A stretch of 64,000 nt of DNA. It comes from Beaufortia kweichowensis. Its lineage: Eukaryota > Chordata > Actinopteri > Cypriniformes > Gastromyzontidae. The notes beneath the pieces were generated by a model. That model saw nothing but the letters and a program-made list of their open reading frames with translations, ran no database searches and was not told the DNA's origin. Positions within the stretch are counted from its first letter, which is position 1. Each line of letters opens with the position of its first letter. The stretch is taken from the NCBI GenBank assembly GCA_019155185.1, contig CM032806.1, positions 237,501 to 301,500 on the forward strand, written 5' to 3'. This document shows positions 10,229 to 22,556 of this stretch, piece after piece. Position numbers and translations under genes: made by a program.

Positions 10229-13200
10229 TTCCTTGTGAAGAAAACAGCGAACATCACATCAGACCCTCATCAGAGATGTTCATTGTCATCTAATAAAAAC
10301 AAACAGAATCTATATTCATTTACCTGTTAGTGATTAGAGCATGAGACGTGTTACACGCATGACACACGCAGACGTGACGTGACGCGACTGACCTCACACA
10401 CACACACGCGTGCGAGTCTTTATTGCAGTACGACAGACGTGTCATCATCACCTCTGATGATGTTTTCAGCTCCTCCTCATCATGTTTGACAATCATGATA
10501 CACAGCCGCTGATGTCTGTCTGATGTCTGCAGGAGATCTCATGAACTCATTATCAACTAATGAATCTCATGACTGCGCAGACAGACAGCTGCTGTCAGGA
10601 TCATGTTCACCTTCAACAGAAAACACACAGTGTCAGAAACACTTTCACACCTCACATAATGACAACAATAGACAAAAGTATTTCTTTTTAAGATGGATGT
10701 TGTAAAAGACTATCGAATTAAAAATAACCTCTCTAATCGTCAAGTGACAGACGCATTAAAACAAGTGTCTCAATCGCTCTCAAATCTTACAGACGACAAG
10801 AAACAAACACTGACGCAGCGCTCTCTCATCTTTACATACATAGATCTGCATTTCATTTATCACATCATCTAGTTTATTCTTATTTCTCCCTGTGAATAAA
10901 TAAAGAAATGTTTGTCTTTTTCTCTTTATTTATGCAGAAAGGTTTGTGTGATGGTGAGACGAACACCATACAGTATGTACAGAATAAAAGACAGTAGAGA
11001 GTTGAGATGTGAGTTTACCGTGATCTATTGTTCAGATACATTACAGCACATTAACACCAGCTCATTTTCTTGCCCTTTTACACAAGGCCAAATGTATCTG
11101 GAGAATCTGGGTGTGATATAAAGTCCATCAGACACGTGTGACATTCATTTGTGTGGGGCGTGATTTACTCTGAGCTCGGGGTATTAAAGAGCTCTGCGGG
11201 AGCTCTATTTTGGTCTTTGGCCGTGTGTAATGATGTTATAAGATGCTAATGCTGAATAAGACATCAGATACAGCTGTACAGACGCGTCGAGTCATCGCTT
11301 TAAAATAAACATTTGTTTTTCATGATATTTAATAAAGCCAAACACAATGTGTGTAAATCTCAGTGCGATGTAAACTTCTCGACTCATTAGAGTAAATCCT
11401 GAAGCTACTGTCACCTGATGTGAACCATCATTACTGTCATCATCTTAAACTACAGATATTAACCGTCCATTAAACTACAGATGACTGTATCAATCTAAAA
11501 GAGTCTGCTGATGGACTTTAAAAGCTCTAAATGATCAAAATCAATATAAAAGAAAGGAAAGGCATGACTTATAGCTGATCTCATCACTCTTATAGCGAAA
11601 ATCTTTCATTTCTCACATCTTCAATGATTACACCAGTACTCACAATACTCATAATGCTCTTCAGTTTCTAACTTTAAACTGTTTGATTAAAGACTTGTTT
11701 AGTATAAGGTAAAGCAAATTCTGTTTTTGGTAATAAATATAATCTTGTACGTTATTGGCTTTATAGGTAATGCTGAACTCTGATGTCATTGATACAAGAT
11801 GAGATAAGCAAAGTCAGACAACTTTAACAAATGATCAAATATAACAGGTGTAGTGAGAGCGTCTGTTTTCATGAGCAACTTCAAAAACCAGCCGGATAAG
11901 ATGACTGACTGCTTTAACCTGGTTTAAGTGGGTCTTTTTCTACTGGTTAGGCTAGAAGACCAGTTGACCCACCAGCTGAACATCAACTGGACTGGAATCT
12001 TAATCAGCTCGACTAAAGTGGTTTTATCTGGTCAAGCTGATGTCCAGCGGGGATCCCACTGCTGTTTTCCATAATACACCTGGAGATTCAATCACACTGT
12101 TAATCTTTTCTTATTGATCTCTTCTCACTGACAGTTTAAATACTGTTGAGTGACTGTCTGTCTTGTCTGTCAGATACTCAGTTTTTCAGATTTCAGTTAT
12201 TCCAGCTAAAGCTTGATCAAAAATTAATCATTATATCTGTAAGAAGGTTAATGGCAGAGGGTTTTTCATTCTCTAAATCTTCTCAGTTATTTGAGAAAAC
12301 AAAAGTCTGTGTTTTATTGTCTATCATGTTTATCTGATGACACGGTCTCAGACCTTTTGGAAAGCATTTTTTGTTTTGACTTCATGATGGCTTTCAGAAT
12401 CATTATTATTAATATTGAATTATTAAATTCATTGAATATATTGATATTAATTGAATTACTGAATGTTTTTCTAAAGCAGGAATGTTTTTAAAAAAAGTGT
12501 AAAACCTTAATTTACCTTTTATATAAATGATCATAAAAACTTTCTTTTTAAACAATGTTTTATTTTGTGGACCATATATTAATGTTTTCAGGAATTAAAC
12601 TTAAAATTTCACATGACATAAGGCCTCTGCATTATAAAACTCAGTTAACGTTACACACGTGACACATGAGCTGTAAAGGAAACTAAAGAGGTTTCAGAGG
12701 TCATGACCCTTAAGCTAAAGGTCACTCACAGTTCATGTAAAGGACAAAAACATTTCTACATGACTCTATAAAGCTCTGTGTGTTACGTAATGGACATAGT
12801 TGAAAGTTTCTGTGTCATTTCTGAATGATCATGTGTAAAACTGTAAACGCACGAGCAGACAGACTGTGACACCATGACTCATATCTCACACAGTAAAAAT
12901 AGCAGCGGCTCACGCAGACGCCAGAATAGACATGAGCCGTAAACAAGACCATCAACAGATCACCTTCTGCCAGACACAAACACAAACGCAGGTACCAAAC
13001 CTTCATCTTCTCTTAGAAATGATCTTTGTTAGAGATTAATATAACGTGTAGATTATTCAAAGCGTGAGGTTTCATTTAACCCTAACCCAGAAGATCAGAT
13101 CTCACCTAAATAACTCCATGTTTTACAACACTGTCGTTCTTAAACTCTTTATAACTTATGGCTTTAATAACTGCAGAGTTGTGTAAAGATCACATTCGTA

Positions 13201-13517
13201 TGATTCCTTCTATATTTTTGTGGTTTATGAATTGTTTTTTGCTAAAAATCTTTAATGACTACTAACAGTTTTATTTAATAAGCTAAAAAAACAAGGTATG
13301 AAATCTTTTATTCTGGATATAATGATGAAAATGTTGTCTGATCGTCTCAGATAAATGTGTGTTTGCGTCACATCACAAACACATCTGACACTCGCAAACT
13401 AGGACAAACTAAAGAGATAATGCTTTAAAATAAGCCAAACGTTATACTGTTATAAAAACTGATGTTTTTCTGGCTGTTGTGTGCCATTAGTTTTACATTT
13501 GATCTTTAGTTTCCATC
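10229..13517. other. Intergenic, fam240 to lrrc2; no gene recognised
   Basis: About 3.3 kb is AT-rich, with only short chance reading frames. In human, TDGF1 (cripto) lies between FAM240A and LRRC2; I see no EGF-CFC coding sequence here. A repeat-like patch lies at about 11880-12070 (listed separately). The 5' part, 10300-10460, contains scattered CACACA and CATCATC strings and probably holds the fam240 upstream exon. Confidence 0.5.
11880..12070. repeat. Possible DNA-transposon fragment rich in ACCAG/CTGGT
   Basis: Alternating 'accag' and 'ctggt' strings (aaccagccgg, ctggtt, ccagttgaccc, ccagctgaac, tctggtcaagctg, tccagcgggg) form a patch that can fold back on itself. Similar CCAGCTTGACCAG-rich DNA repeats are frequent in cyprinid genomes (recall). 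Ends and target-site duplications were not found. Confidence 0.35.
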
Positions 13518-14811
13518 ATGAAAACAGAGCGGATGGGCATTCCTGTGTATGATCTCTCACTGGTCCGAGAGCTGTGGGAGGGACGGGTGAAAACATACCG
13601 ACAGAGACAGAAAAAAGAAGAAGAGAGACTCAGCAAGAGCGCTTTAGCCAAGTGAGAATATTTCTATATGATGACATCAAACCACTGAATGTGTTATTTA
13701 TTCATTGGCTGTGAATCATGTGTTTGACAGGGTGAACGAGCAATGGCAGTATCGGATCTCATGCAGGAGGTTAAAGAGAGTCGAGATGGAGACGCTGCAG
13801 TGTTATCTGGAGAGATCTGCTCTCACACAACTCAACATTAACACAACAGGTGTTTAATCACACATTACATACTAATGCCAAACTATTCCAAAACATGGCA
13901 AAATCTTAGACTTTGTCATAATTATTTGCCTAAACTCTTAAGAATTGTTTGTCTCATGCAGATAATGAAGAGGACAGAAAGTTTATTTTTGAGTTGACTG
14001 GAAGTAAATGGATGGTAAATATTGTTTTGTTAAAGAAATCCTTTGAAATATGTTTCACCTGTCGTGTACATACAGTGTTTTACTGTGACCATTCAGAAAT
14101 TACCTGAAGATCTTCAGTATATGACGTATCTGAGGGAATGGCACATCCATCAAACCAGGATTCCAGAGATTCCCTCTTATATCGAGGCGTTTGTGGATAT
14201 GCGTGTGCTGGACGTCCCGAGAAACGGCCTGACGAAGATCCCTGTCGAGATCGGTCAGAGTCGCATCAAAGCTCAGATCTCTGAAAAATATCACCAGAAT
14301 GTTTTCAGACGTTAGAAATTCAAACCGGCTCTTTTGTAACAGGAAAACTCATCAACTTGAGAGAATTAAACGTCAGTTATAATAAGTTGTTGTGCATTCC
14401 ACCTGAACTTGGTGACTGTGAGAGTCTGGAGCGATTAGAGCTGATGGCAAACATCAATCTGGAAGAAGCTACCGTTTGAGGTAAAACACATCATCATCAA
14501 CAACTTTAACTGTGAATAATTCAGTTCAGTTTGAATGTGGATGAGTCATAACAGAATAGAATGGAAGTTTCAGACATCATTAGATTTGTTCACTTTTGTT
14601 TCGAATATTTTTGTCTAAATGTTTTGTTTCAGCTGAGTAACCTGAAGAAACTAAAGCATTTGGATATATCAGAAAACAAATTTGCCAGTATTCCCATCTG
14701 TGTGCTTCGTATGGACGCTCTGAAATGTTTGGATATTAGTAACAACAGACTGAAAGATCTACCTGAAGACATTGACAGGTGTGTGTGTGTGTGTCTGTGT
14801 GTGTGTGTGTC

Positions 14812-14878
<67 letters not shown>

Positions 14879-15166
14879 TTCTCATGCATATAAATACACA
14901 TGACAGTGATGAATAATGAACGCCATCATCTGCTCTTGTTTAGGATTGTGTCTTTAGAGACGGTGTTTTTACACAAGAATAAGATCACATACATCCCTCT
15001 GTCCATGTGCAACATCAAACATCTGAAGATGCTGGTGGTGAGCGCAGATGAGCTCTGCAGTATCCCTTCTGCATTTGTGGACAATCCTGACATCAAGTAT
15101 GACAACAATATAACATTCACATCTCTCATAAACCACTGATGCTTGAAAAGCAGCAGATCACACACA

Positions 15167-15233
<67 letters not shown>

Positions 15234-15248
15234 ACACACACACACACA

Positions 15249-15342
<94 letters not shown>

Positions 15343-16059
15343 GACAGACACACACACACACACAGACAGACAGACACACACACACACAGTTATTTTTACC
15401 ATCAGCTGTCGAGGTTTGTTTCCATCTGTGTGTTTCAGGTTAGTCAGATTATATGACAATCCGATCCATACTGAAGATGAAGATGTGAGTGACAGAAACA
15501 AAGATGAAGATGACAGAGAGTTCATGAAGACATACCTGCAGTCTCTCGAGGACAGAGGTGAGTCACCTGAGCGATGACGTCAACACGCCATCGCGTGCGC
15601 CGCTGCGTCATTCACAGCGGAATCGATCCTGTTCCAATGTAATCACATTTTAATATCATTTATACAGTAATTAATTAAATTTAATAGATTATAATTGTAA
15701 TGGTGGAAGTACATTTTATTTCCTAAAACGCTCCAATTTACTCACTATATCTCAACAGATTTTGATATTATTATTTATTTTAACGTTAGCTAAAAATATT
15801 AATAAAATAGATTTTATTTATTATTTTATTAATTTAGCAATTCAGTAAATTGTTCTTTTTGTCATTTCAATTTAAATCAATTCTGTGTGATGTGACCAAT
15901 TTAATCTACAATCACATTTCTTAACTGAAGTCGGTCATTTGAGCTCTTCTATTAATCACTGAACTTCATTCTTCACAAGCTGTTTTATTTCTCTAATGAT
16001 TCATTTCAGACACTCAACCGACCTACACGACTAAAGTGTCTCTGAGCTGTCTGCTGTAA
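13518..16059 (+). CDS. lrrc2: LRRC2, leucine-rich repeat containing 2, with one apparent 1-bp insertion
   Basis: Nine exons: 13518-13651, 13731-13849, 13962-14014, 14097-14253, 14343-14480, 14633-14778, 14944-15096, 15439-15557 and 16010-16059. Their lengths sum to 1069, one more than a multiple of three; the intended protein is about 355 aa. The N-terminus VYDLSLVRELWEGRVKTYRQ and the C-terminus PTYTTKVSLS match human LRRC2 (FDISVIRALWETRVKKH, PSYTTKVSFS). Leucine-rich repeats such as FVDMRVLDVPRNGLTKIPVE and LKHLDISENKFASIPICVLR lie between. In exon 5 the frame breaks near 14463-14468: 'ctggaagaagctaccg' gives EEATV-stop where LEELPFE is expected. Every other exon is clean. LRRC2 is a mitochondrial/cardiac LRR protein of uncertain biochemistry. 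The lesion is either an assembly indel or real; the intact remainder favours the former. Confidence 0.9.
14779..14878 (+). repeat. (GT)n microsatellite starting at an lrrc2 splice donor
   Basis: About 100 bp of GT repeats with two short interruptions follow directly after the exon end 'gacag' at 14778, so the splice donor dinucleotide is the first GT of the repeat. Confidence 0.9.
15163..15388 (+). repeat. (CA)n microsatellite in lrrc2 intron 7
   Basis: About 225 bp of CA with short CAGA variants lie between the lrrc2 exons 14944-15096 and 15439-15557. The array gives long spurious Thr-His and Cys-Val reading frames on both strands. Confidence 0.95.
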
Positions 16060-17424
16060 GAACATCATTCATCTCCATCACATTTATCATTCCCTGTGGG
16101 ATGGAAATATAGAGTATTGTTTTACTTTGATTGTTACTCAAGGCAAGAAAAAGTTTTTGTCTAAATTTTAATAGATCCAGATCCATTCAGATAGAGTAAT
16201 AAAGAGTGACATGATCAGATGAAGAACGGCTTGAATCAGTAAATCTATGATGATGTGACCAAACACAGTTGTTTCACAGCAGGTACATGCGGATGATAAT
16301 ATCCGTTTCATCTTGTAATGCAGTAGGTGTGAATGTTTGATTGAACTTATTCCTGAAAATGTGTTTTACAAAATGTTCTATATATATGTATCATTTATAT
16401 ATGATAAATGATTGTGCTTCATTTTAATGAAAGTTTTATGGATTTTGCTTTTATGCATTTAACGTAAATGTTAAAACAGTCACATCTTAATGTATGGAAT
16501 TTGAACAGGTTTATTAAAACATGGATCAATGAATAAATGAATAAAAGATCTGTCTTCAGTGTTCAATAAACAAACACATCAAGAGAATGAGCGTGAGTTT
16601 ACAGAACAGCTGTACAGACATGAGGAATGGCACATAAAATCATACAAAACAAAGTGCAGATCAATGAAAATCATCCACCATCATCATGACCGACTGCATA
16701 GACACATTCACTGAAGTCATTGAAAATCATTTTCAAGTATGTGTAATAATCAGGTCCCCAACCGTATCCTTCTCTCTGTGCTCAATACATGTCTAACATT
16801 ATACAGTAATGATGTTTGAAACATTCACACGTGTTTGTTATTGCTGCAGATATAAGTTAAAACTGCTGTTATAGGTAATAAAATTGAAACTCTTTTGACC
16901 ATTAACATTCCTTTAAAAAGACACTGAAGTAATCACGCCAATAAGAGTCGGTTCAGAACGGCTGGCAAGCAAATTTACATCAATAAAACCAAATCAGCTG
17001 ATCTATCCGGGTGTCTGTAAACTCGCAGGAAACGTCATTGTGTTCGTCCGTCACCATGAAATCAACAAATGCAGAAACTCTGTGAGGTACGACTGATGAG
17101 CGATTCAATCGTTTCATTCATCTGTTAAAGCTGCGTCTGACCTAAAGACATAAAGATATCTGTGCCACTTCTAATGAAACAATCTCCTGACAGATGAACT
17201 TTAATCTGTCACTCGAGTTCCGTGTCATTATTATTGCATTCTGTCCAAGTTCAGGGGTTAAAGGTCACCATGAATATATTAAAGGCTGACTAAACTATAC
17301 ATTCAGATACACAGCAGCACATAAATATGCCAAAATATGAAGAAGGCACGTTCTCTTTCAAAGAATTTAAAAAAGAGAATTAAAAGAAAAGCTGTTTAGA
17401 CATTGAATAAAAAGCCTCAGATGG
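16060..17424. other. Convergent 3' UTR region of lrrc2 (+) and mfsd14 (-)
   Basis: No additional gene is seen. AATAAA occurs on the plus strand at about 16563. TTTATT at 16510-16515 would serve as a minus-strand AATAAA for a long (about 0.9 kb) mfsd14 3' UTR, so the two transcripts may overlap. Confidence 0.5.
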
Positions 17425-20321
17425 TTATAAGTTGCTGTCCTGCAAGAGAGGTTCGTTGTCCTCGTCGCTCACAGGTCCAGAGCTGGTCCCCGGTACGCCG
17501 CTGACGGCTTCCGTCATGACCCGTGTGCTGCACGTCTTCACCTCTGATGTGTGTTGTGTGGGAATGAAGACGGCCACCAGCAGGGCCAACAGAACCGTAC
17601 ACGCTCCGAAGAGAAAGGGCGGACCGGGAATAACAGGTTTCTGCAAGAGACCAAAGTCAAAGACGTTACAAACAGGTCAGATTTCCTATCGTATATAAAA
17701 TACACAAATCTGACGTGATGTTTAATATTTACTGAATGGATGAGAGAAAGGGTCTCTCACCTCATCAGCGTCGGGCGAGACGCGGCTCGGCTCGACTGGA
17801 CTCATCTCTTTCAGTTCCACGTTGAAGAGGAAAAATATGAATCCGAACAGAGCCGGACCGAGTCCATTACACAGACCTCGAATTCCAGTGATCATGCCCT
17901 GAACGGCCCCTGCAAACATGACGACATCGTCAAAAAGACACAAACGAGTCCACAGACACACGCTGCCATCAAATGATCTTCTGATGATTTATAAACAGTT
18001 GTGCGTCAGTTGTGGTTTGATTCTCACCCTGTTGGTCACGATCCGTGCAGCGCGACACCAGCGCGCTCACCGCAGGAAAACTGATGCTGGACAAGGCTGC
18101 GATCGCTCCGGCGGCCCACATCATCCTGACGGCCAGAAACATCAGACGCTTTACACTCAGACTACAGAAAAACTGAAAGAAGAAAACCATGTGAAATCTT
18201 ACCAGGGTTCTGAGCCGAAGCCATACCAGGCCAGCTGGAACAGCTGAAATCCCAGACCCAGTAATACTGTGTTCTTATTTCCTATTTTCTTCATCAGAAC
18301 GCTCAAAAGTAACGTCTGCAAAGAAAAACAATATCATTACAGCCTCTGTGTTGTGTTGCTGGTTCTTCCATTATCTTAAAGTGATTTATGTCTCGTCACC
18401 TGTGCACCGATGGACAGAATTCCAACCATCGCGATAAACCCTGCGATGGCCTCTGACGAGAAGTTTATGACCTAAGATAATAAATATGGTTTTAAAATGG
18501 TTAAGAAGACAATTATAAAAACACTAATGTCAGAAACATACCTGTCCCAAATAGAGGAAAAAGCTGGAATACTGTCCGGCCTCTGGGAGATACGAGAGGA
18601 AAACTGTGACACAGATGAGCAGAACTGTGGAGTCTTTGCCAACCTTCCTCAAAGACTGAGAAACACAACACAAAACATCACTGAACACATGCTAACACTT
18701 ATTCTGCATTCTGTATCTATCAGAACATAAACAAACCAAAATACAGAACATATGAAACATTTGTCTTACAGCAAACGGATCCGCCTGCTCCCAGGAAATA
18801 GGAAAACCCCACGATGATAATGATCTCATTTTGTCTGGCAGAGACTCGGGAACCACCAGCAGAACAAAGAGAATATCCAGCACTGCGATGATGGTGGCAA
18901 GAAGAACCACCAGACTGTCTCCATACCTGACGGACACAAACGCTCCTATAGCAGGACTCGTCACTAAACTCGCTGCGAACGTAGCAGAAACCTGAAATCA
19001 AAAACCAACAGGATTAAAAAAAGTCAAGAACAATGACTGAGACATGAACACAAAACAAGAAATGAACTAAACCCACATTTAAATAAAAAAAACTATTACT
19101 TGGACGATATTTTAATGGGCAACGCTTAAAGATTAAACATGATATAGATGTGTCTGTGAGAGCTGATATACAGATTTGTCTTGTTTTTACCAGTCCATAT
19201 GCTGTGCTTCGTTCCTGCTCTTCTGTAATATCAGCCACATATGCAAATATAACAGAAAACGTAACAGAGAAAAGTCCAGAAATTGACATCAGAGCAAAAA
19301 AACACCTGCAAAGTAAAGACAAAAAATATAATGTCACTTATATAGTAGTGTTTAATCAATATTTCAAAACAGATCAACAACAGCTGACTAGAACTATAAA
19401 GGTCTGAATGCATCTTTAACAAACAGAAGCGTTTTCTCCCATGCAGAATGAATGAGCTTTCAAACACATCCACATGAGCATCACGTGACGCACCACGGGC
19501 TGATCCTCATTAGGGGTATGGGTGCACAAGTGAAAAACACGGTCAGCAACAGGAAACTCTTTCTGCCCCAGACGTCAGACAAAGCACCGATCAGAGGAGC
19601 GCTCATGAACGACAGAAAGCCCTGCAGAAACACCACACACATTTACAACAGCAATCCCATAAACATATACTGTAATGAATTCATATTTGTGTTTAAGTTA
19701 AAGAATGTTCAAATGAATGTTTAATAGTGCCATACAGAAGCATTGGATTTACCTTCACGCCCTGAATCAGGCCGTTCATGAGAAACGTGTGCTGTGGGAA
19801 TGTCTCATGCAGGACCTGCAGTAAACCATCAGGAAAACAAAAACATCTCTTCATTAGTCAACCTGAACTTTCTCTTTCTCACTGATGGAGTAAAACTGAA
19901 GCAGAAGTGTGAGTTTACATGTTCAACAGAAGCATCATAATAAACGCTGTTGAATGACTCACTGTCAGCATTGGTGTGGTCAAGAGACCCCAGGCGAAAA
20001 ACTCCAAAAATATCACCACCACCGCATGGGTCACCTTCGCCCGACCAGCACTGCGCTGCTGAAAGAACACAAGCAGACCAGACAGGAAATAAACAATAGT
20101 TCATTCATGTCTGTTTCTTAAACATCAATTCAACTTTTCTTTCAAAATAACCCGAGATGGTTTTAGTATCAATCTAAACACATCAGCTGTTCACAGATCA
20201 GTGTACAAACTCTAAAATATAACAAACACAATACAAGACGTTATATATTCACATGAATCAGACAGACACACATGACTGAGTGCGTGTTCACGAGACTCAC
20301 TCGGATATATTTGAGCAACAT
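17425..20321 (-). CDS. MFSD14-type transporter (HIAT1 family, major facilitator superfamily)
   Basis: Twelve exons join in phase to 465 aa: 20301-20321, 19963-20049, 19753-19815, 19494-19621, 19191-19305, 18770-18991, 18542-18655, 18400-18471, 18203-18315, 18028-18125, 17761-17909 and 17425-17640. Hallmarks: VVIFLEFFAWGLLT, LIGALSDVWGRKSFLLL (MFS loop motif D-x2-GR), TFSVIFAYVADITEEQERS, GFPISWEQADPFA, MMWAAGAIAALSS, MITGIRGLCNGLGPALFGF and GPPFLFGACTVLLALLVAVF, ending EPLLQDSNL (human ends EPLLQDTNV). About twelve membrane helices are expected. MFSD14 proteins are orphan solute carriers of intracellular membranes. The nearby spindlin makes MFSD14B (human 9q22) the more likely orthologue, but A and B are hard to separate. 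The start MLLKYIR is short; human has about 25 extra N-terminal residues. Confidence 0.9.
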
Positions 20322-20879
20322 GATGATTTCTGTCCTCACTTTCACATTCTGCTCGATATTGTAATTATTCTGATGAGATTTAATAAGGATTTCACTGAGA
20401 AAAGTGTGTTTTCATCAGCTCCCGGAAACCCTTCCTCTCTACTTCACAACATGAACATTCCGAGACATTTACTTCCTGCTTCCGGTAGTCAACTTTAGCG
20501 TAAAAGTCGTTTTCAAATATAATAAATCAATAGAACAAGAATAAAAAACTCCACAAACAAATCAGCCACGTTAATAATCGCAAAAGAGATTTACATTTAT
20601 ATTTACACATTTATGTTTCAGTTCGTCAGTGTCACGTGATTTTCTCTGGGCGGCGTTACAGATGAGTGTCAATTCAGAAACTAATAATCTAAACTAGCTT
20701 TTGTTTAATTGTCATATAAACATGCACAACAATAACACAGAAAGATACACTTTATTTTCGCAGAGGAACATTATAATCTGGCTGTATAACTGTTTGGTTT
20801 TTCCACATTTGTTATAAATATCAAAAGCAATTGTGATATAAATAAATATAAATAAAGCATGTTTTCGTCAGTATAAACA

Positions 20880-21062
20880 TTCCTCGAGGTTAGGCGCGCT
20901 CCCGTCACTCTCCGCGTACTCCTGCTGTGCGGCGGAAGCGCGCTCTCGAGTAAAACTCTATTGTTTGTGTTTTTATCGGTAAGAATCGTTCATGTAAAAA
21001 CACACACATTGGTTAAGTATAAAGGAGTGACGGGAGCGCGCGTGAACACAAACACACACAGT
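20880..21062. promoter_or_regulatory. GC-rich promoter of the spindlin gene with a 17-bp inverted repeat
   Basis: This is a small CpG-rich island in AT-rich surroundings. 'gcgcgctcccgtcactc' at 20894-20910 is repeated exactly inverted at 21025-21041, with a 114-bp spacer that holds another 'gcggcggaagcgcgctc'. The likely first untranslated exon ends at 'acacacagtaagtat' (about 21060). Promoter use is inferred from position and composition. Confidence 0.6.
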
Positions 21063-21288
21063 AAGTATCGCGTTTAACTTGATCAACAACAACTAACACG
21101 TGTTCTTCTATCGCACAACTCAATGAATCTGTGTCTTAAATCATCACGTGAACATCTTGAGATCAATTCATCTGACATTCGTTTTACTTTTTCAATATCG
21201 TAATATAATGATCAGATATTTAACTTGAATATGGTGTATATACTTTGTATATTACATTGTGGTAGTTTTTGTCAGTATATTCGTATAT

Positions 21289-21477
21289 ACAGTAGCAGCC
21301 AAAAGTTATTTAAAATGTTTTCTGCTCTCAAAGATGATCAAGTATGACGTAGTGTTCATTTATTTTAGATGCTTTTAGTCACATCATCATTCCCACAGTT
21401 ACAATTGTGTTTTTTCATGCTACTATTCTAAAATGTAAAGCGTGAGTAAGTGTTTCCAAACTTTTGACTGCTACTGT
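21289..21477. mobile_element. Tc1-like MITE with 18-bp terminal inverted repeats
   Basis: The left end is 'acagtagcagccaaaagt' and the right end is 'acttttgactgctactgt'. They are inverse complements with one mismatch, 189 bp apart end to end. The CAGTxGCxGxCAAAAGT end is typical of Tc1/mariner relatives, which duplicate TA; a TA precedes the left end. No transposase reading frame lies inside. It sits in the 5' intron of the spindlin gene. Confidence 0.75.
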
Positions 21478-21668
21478 TTGAAGATGTAAGTACATTATGT
21501 TCATACAAGCAGTTGGATTTGGATGGAGACCTCACGTGGAATCTGTTCACATCATCAGAGCTCCAAAGATGCCAGAGGTGATTATATCGTCTGTATCGTC
21601 ATCAGATCATCCTCATTCAGTATGACATTAATGTTGTTTGTATTATTTCAGATCGTGGCAGGTCTGTA

Positions 21669-22556
21669 ATGAAGAAGAGCTCTCACAAGTGAGTCAGTGT
21701 CAATGATAAGTTTTGAAGAGGTGAAAGAAGACCGTTGACAGATCTCTTGTGTGTTTTACAGACACAGACAGCGTCACGGCAGTGCCGATCGATGTCATCG
21801 TGAGAATATTGTGGGGTGTAGAGTAAAACACACGTGGAATGAGGACGGTCACAGTCCCGTGTCTCTGTGGACGGGGACTGTACTCGTCCAGGTACCCGTG
21901 AACCCGTCTCTCTACATCATCAAGTATGACGCTGTCGACTGCGTCTACGGCCTTGAGATTTTCAAAGACAGGAGGGTTAAAGACCTTGAGATTTTAGATG
22001 GAAAAATCGCCTCGTTTCGTGTGGGTGACGGTCTTCTAGCGGACAGGCTGCTGGGACGGGCGGTGGGACATATGTTTGAAAAGGATGACGGATCGAAGGA
22101 TGAATGGAGAGGTTTGGTGCTCTCCAGAGCTCCCATCATGCCCAACTGGTTCTTCATAACCTATGAGAAAGATCCCACACTTTACATGTATCAGCTGATG
22201 CAAGATTATAAAGACGGTGATCTCCGGATTCTTCCAGACTCAGGTGAGGAAACCCGTGTGTGTATCTGTCAATGCTTGATGATTCAGATCACTTTAACCA
22301 TAATCAGGATGACTGTGAAACTGTGCGGTTCATAAGCATCATGACATGTTTGTGTTCATCAGATGATCCAGATGAGATGAGAGAGCCCGGTGAAGTGATT
22401 GACACGCTGGTTGGAAAGCAGGTGGAGTGTTTGAATAAAGATGGCACACAGAAGATTGGCACAATAATCCAGCAGGTTCAGGCAAAACCGTCTATTTACT
22501 TTATAAAGTTTGAGGATGACTATCACATCTACGTCTATGACATGATTGGATCGTAA
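21669..22556 (+). CDS. Spindlin (SPIN1-like histone reader with three Spin/Ssty Tudor-like repeats)
   Basis: Three exons join in phase to 231 aa: 21669-21688, 21762-22243 and 22363-22556. Repeat 1: NIVGCRVKHTW, LVQVPVNPSLYIIKYDAVDC, VYGLEIF. Repeat 2: GRAVGHMFEKDDGSKDEWRG, FFITYEKDPTLYMYQL. Repeat 3: EVIDTLVGKQVECLNKDGTQ, PSIYFIKFEDDYHIYVYD. Human SPIN1 has the same layout at 262 aa and binds H3K4me3 and nearby H3 methyl-arginine marks in the nucleus. Here the N-terminal tail is shorter (MKKSSHKHRQRHGS) and the sequence is more diverged than usual for SPIN1. It may therefore be a fish spindlin paralogue. The first coding exon is only 20 bp. AATAAA lies at 22807. Confidence 0.92.

Noticed and set aside
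14926..15577. Long Cys-Val and Thr-His reading frames on both strands
   Set aside because: They are translations of the (CA)n microsatellite; the real coding sequence here is two lrrc2 exons.
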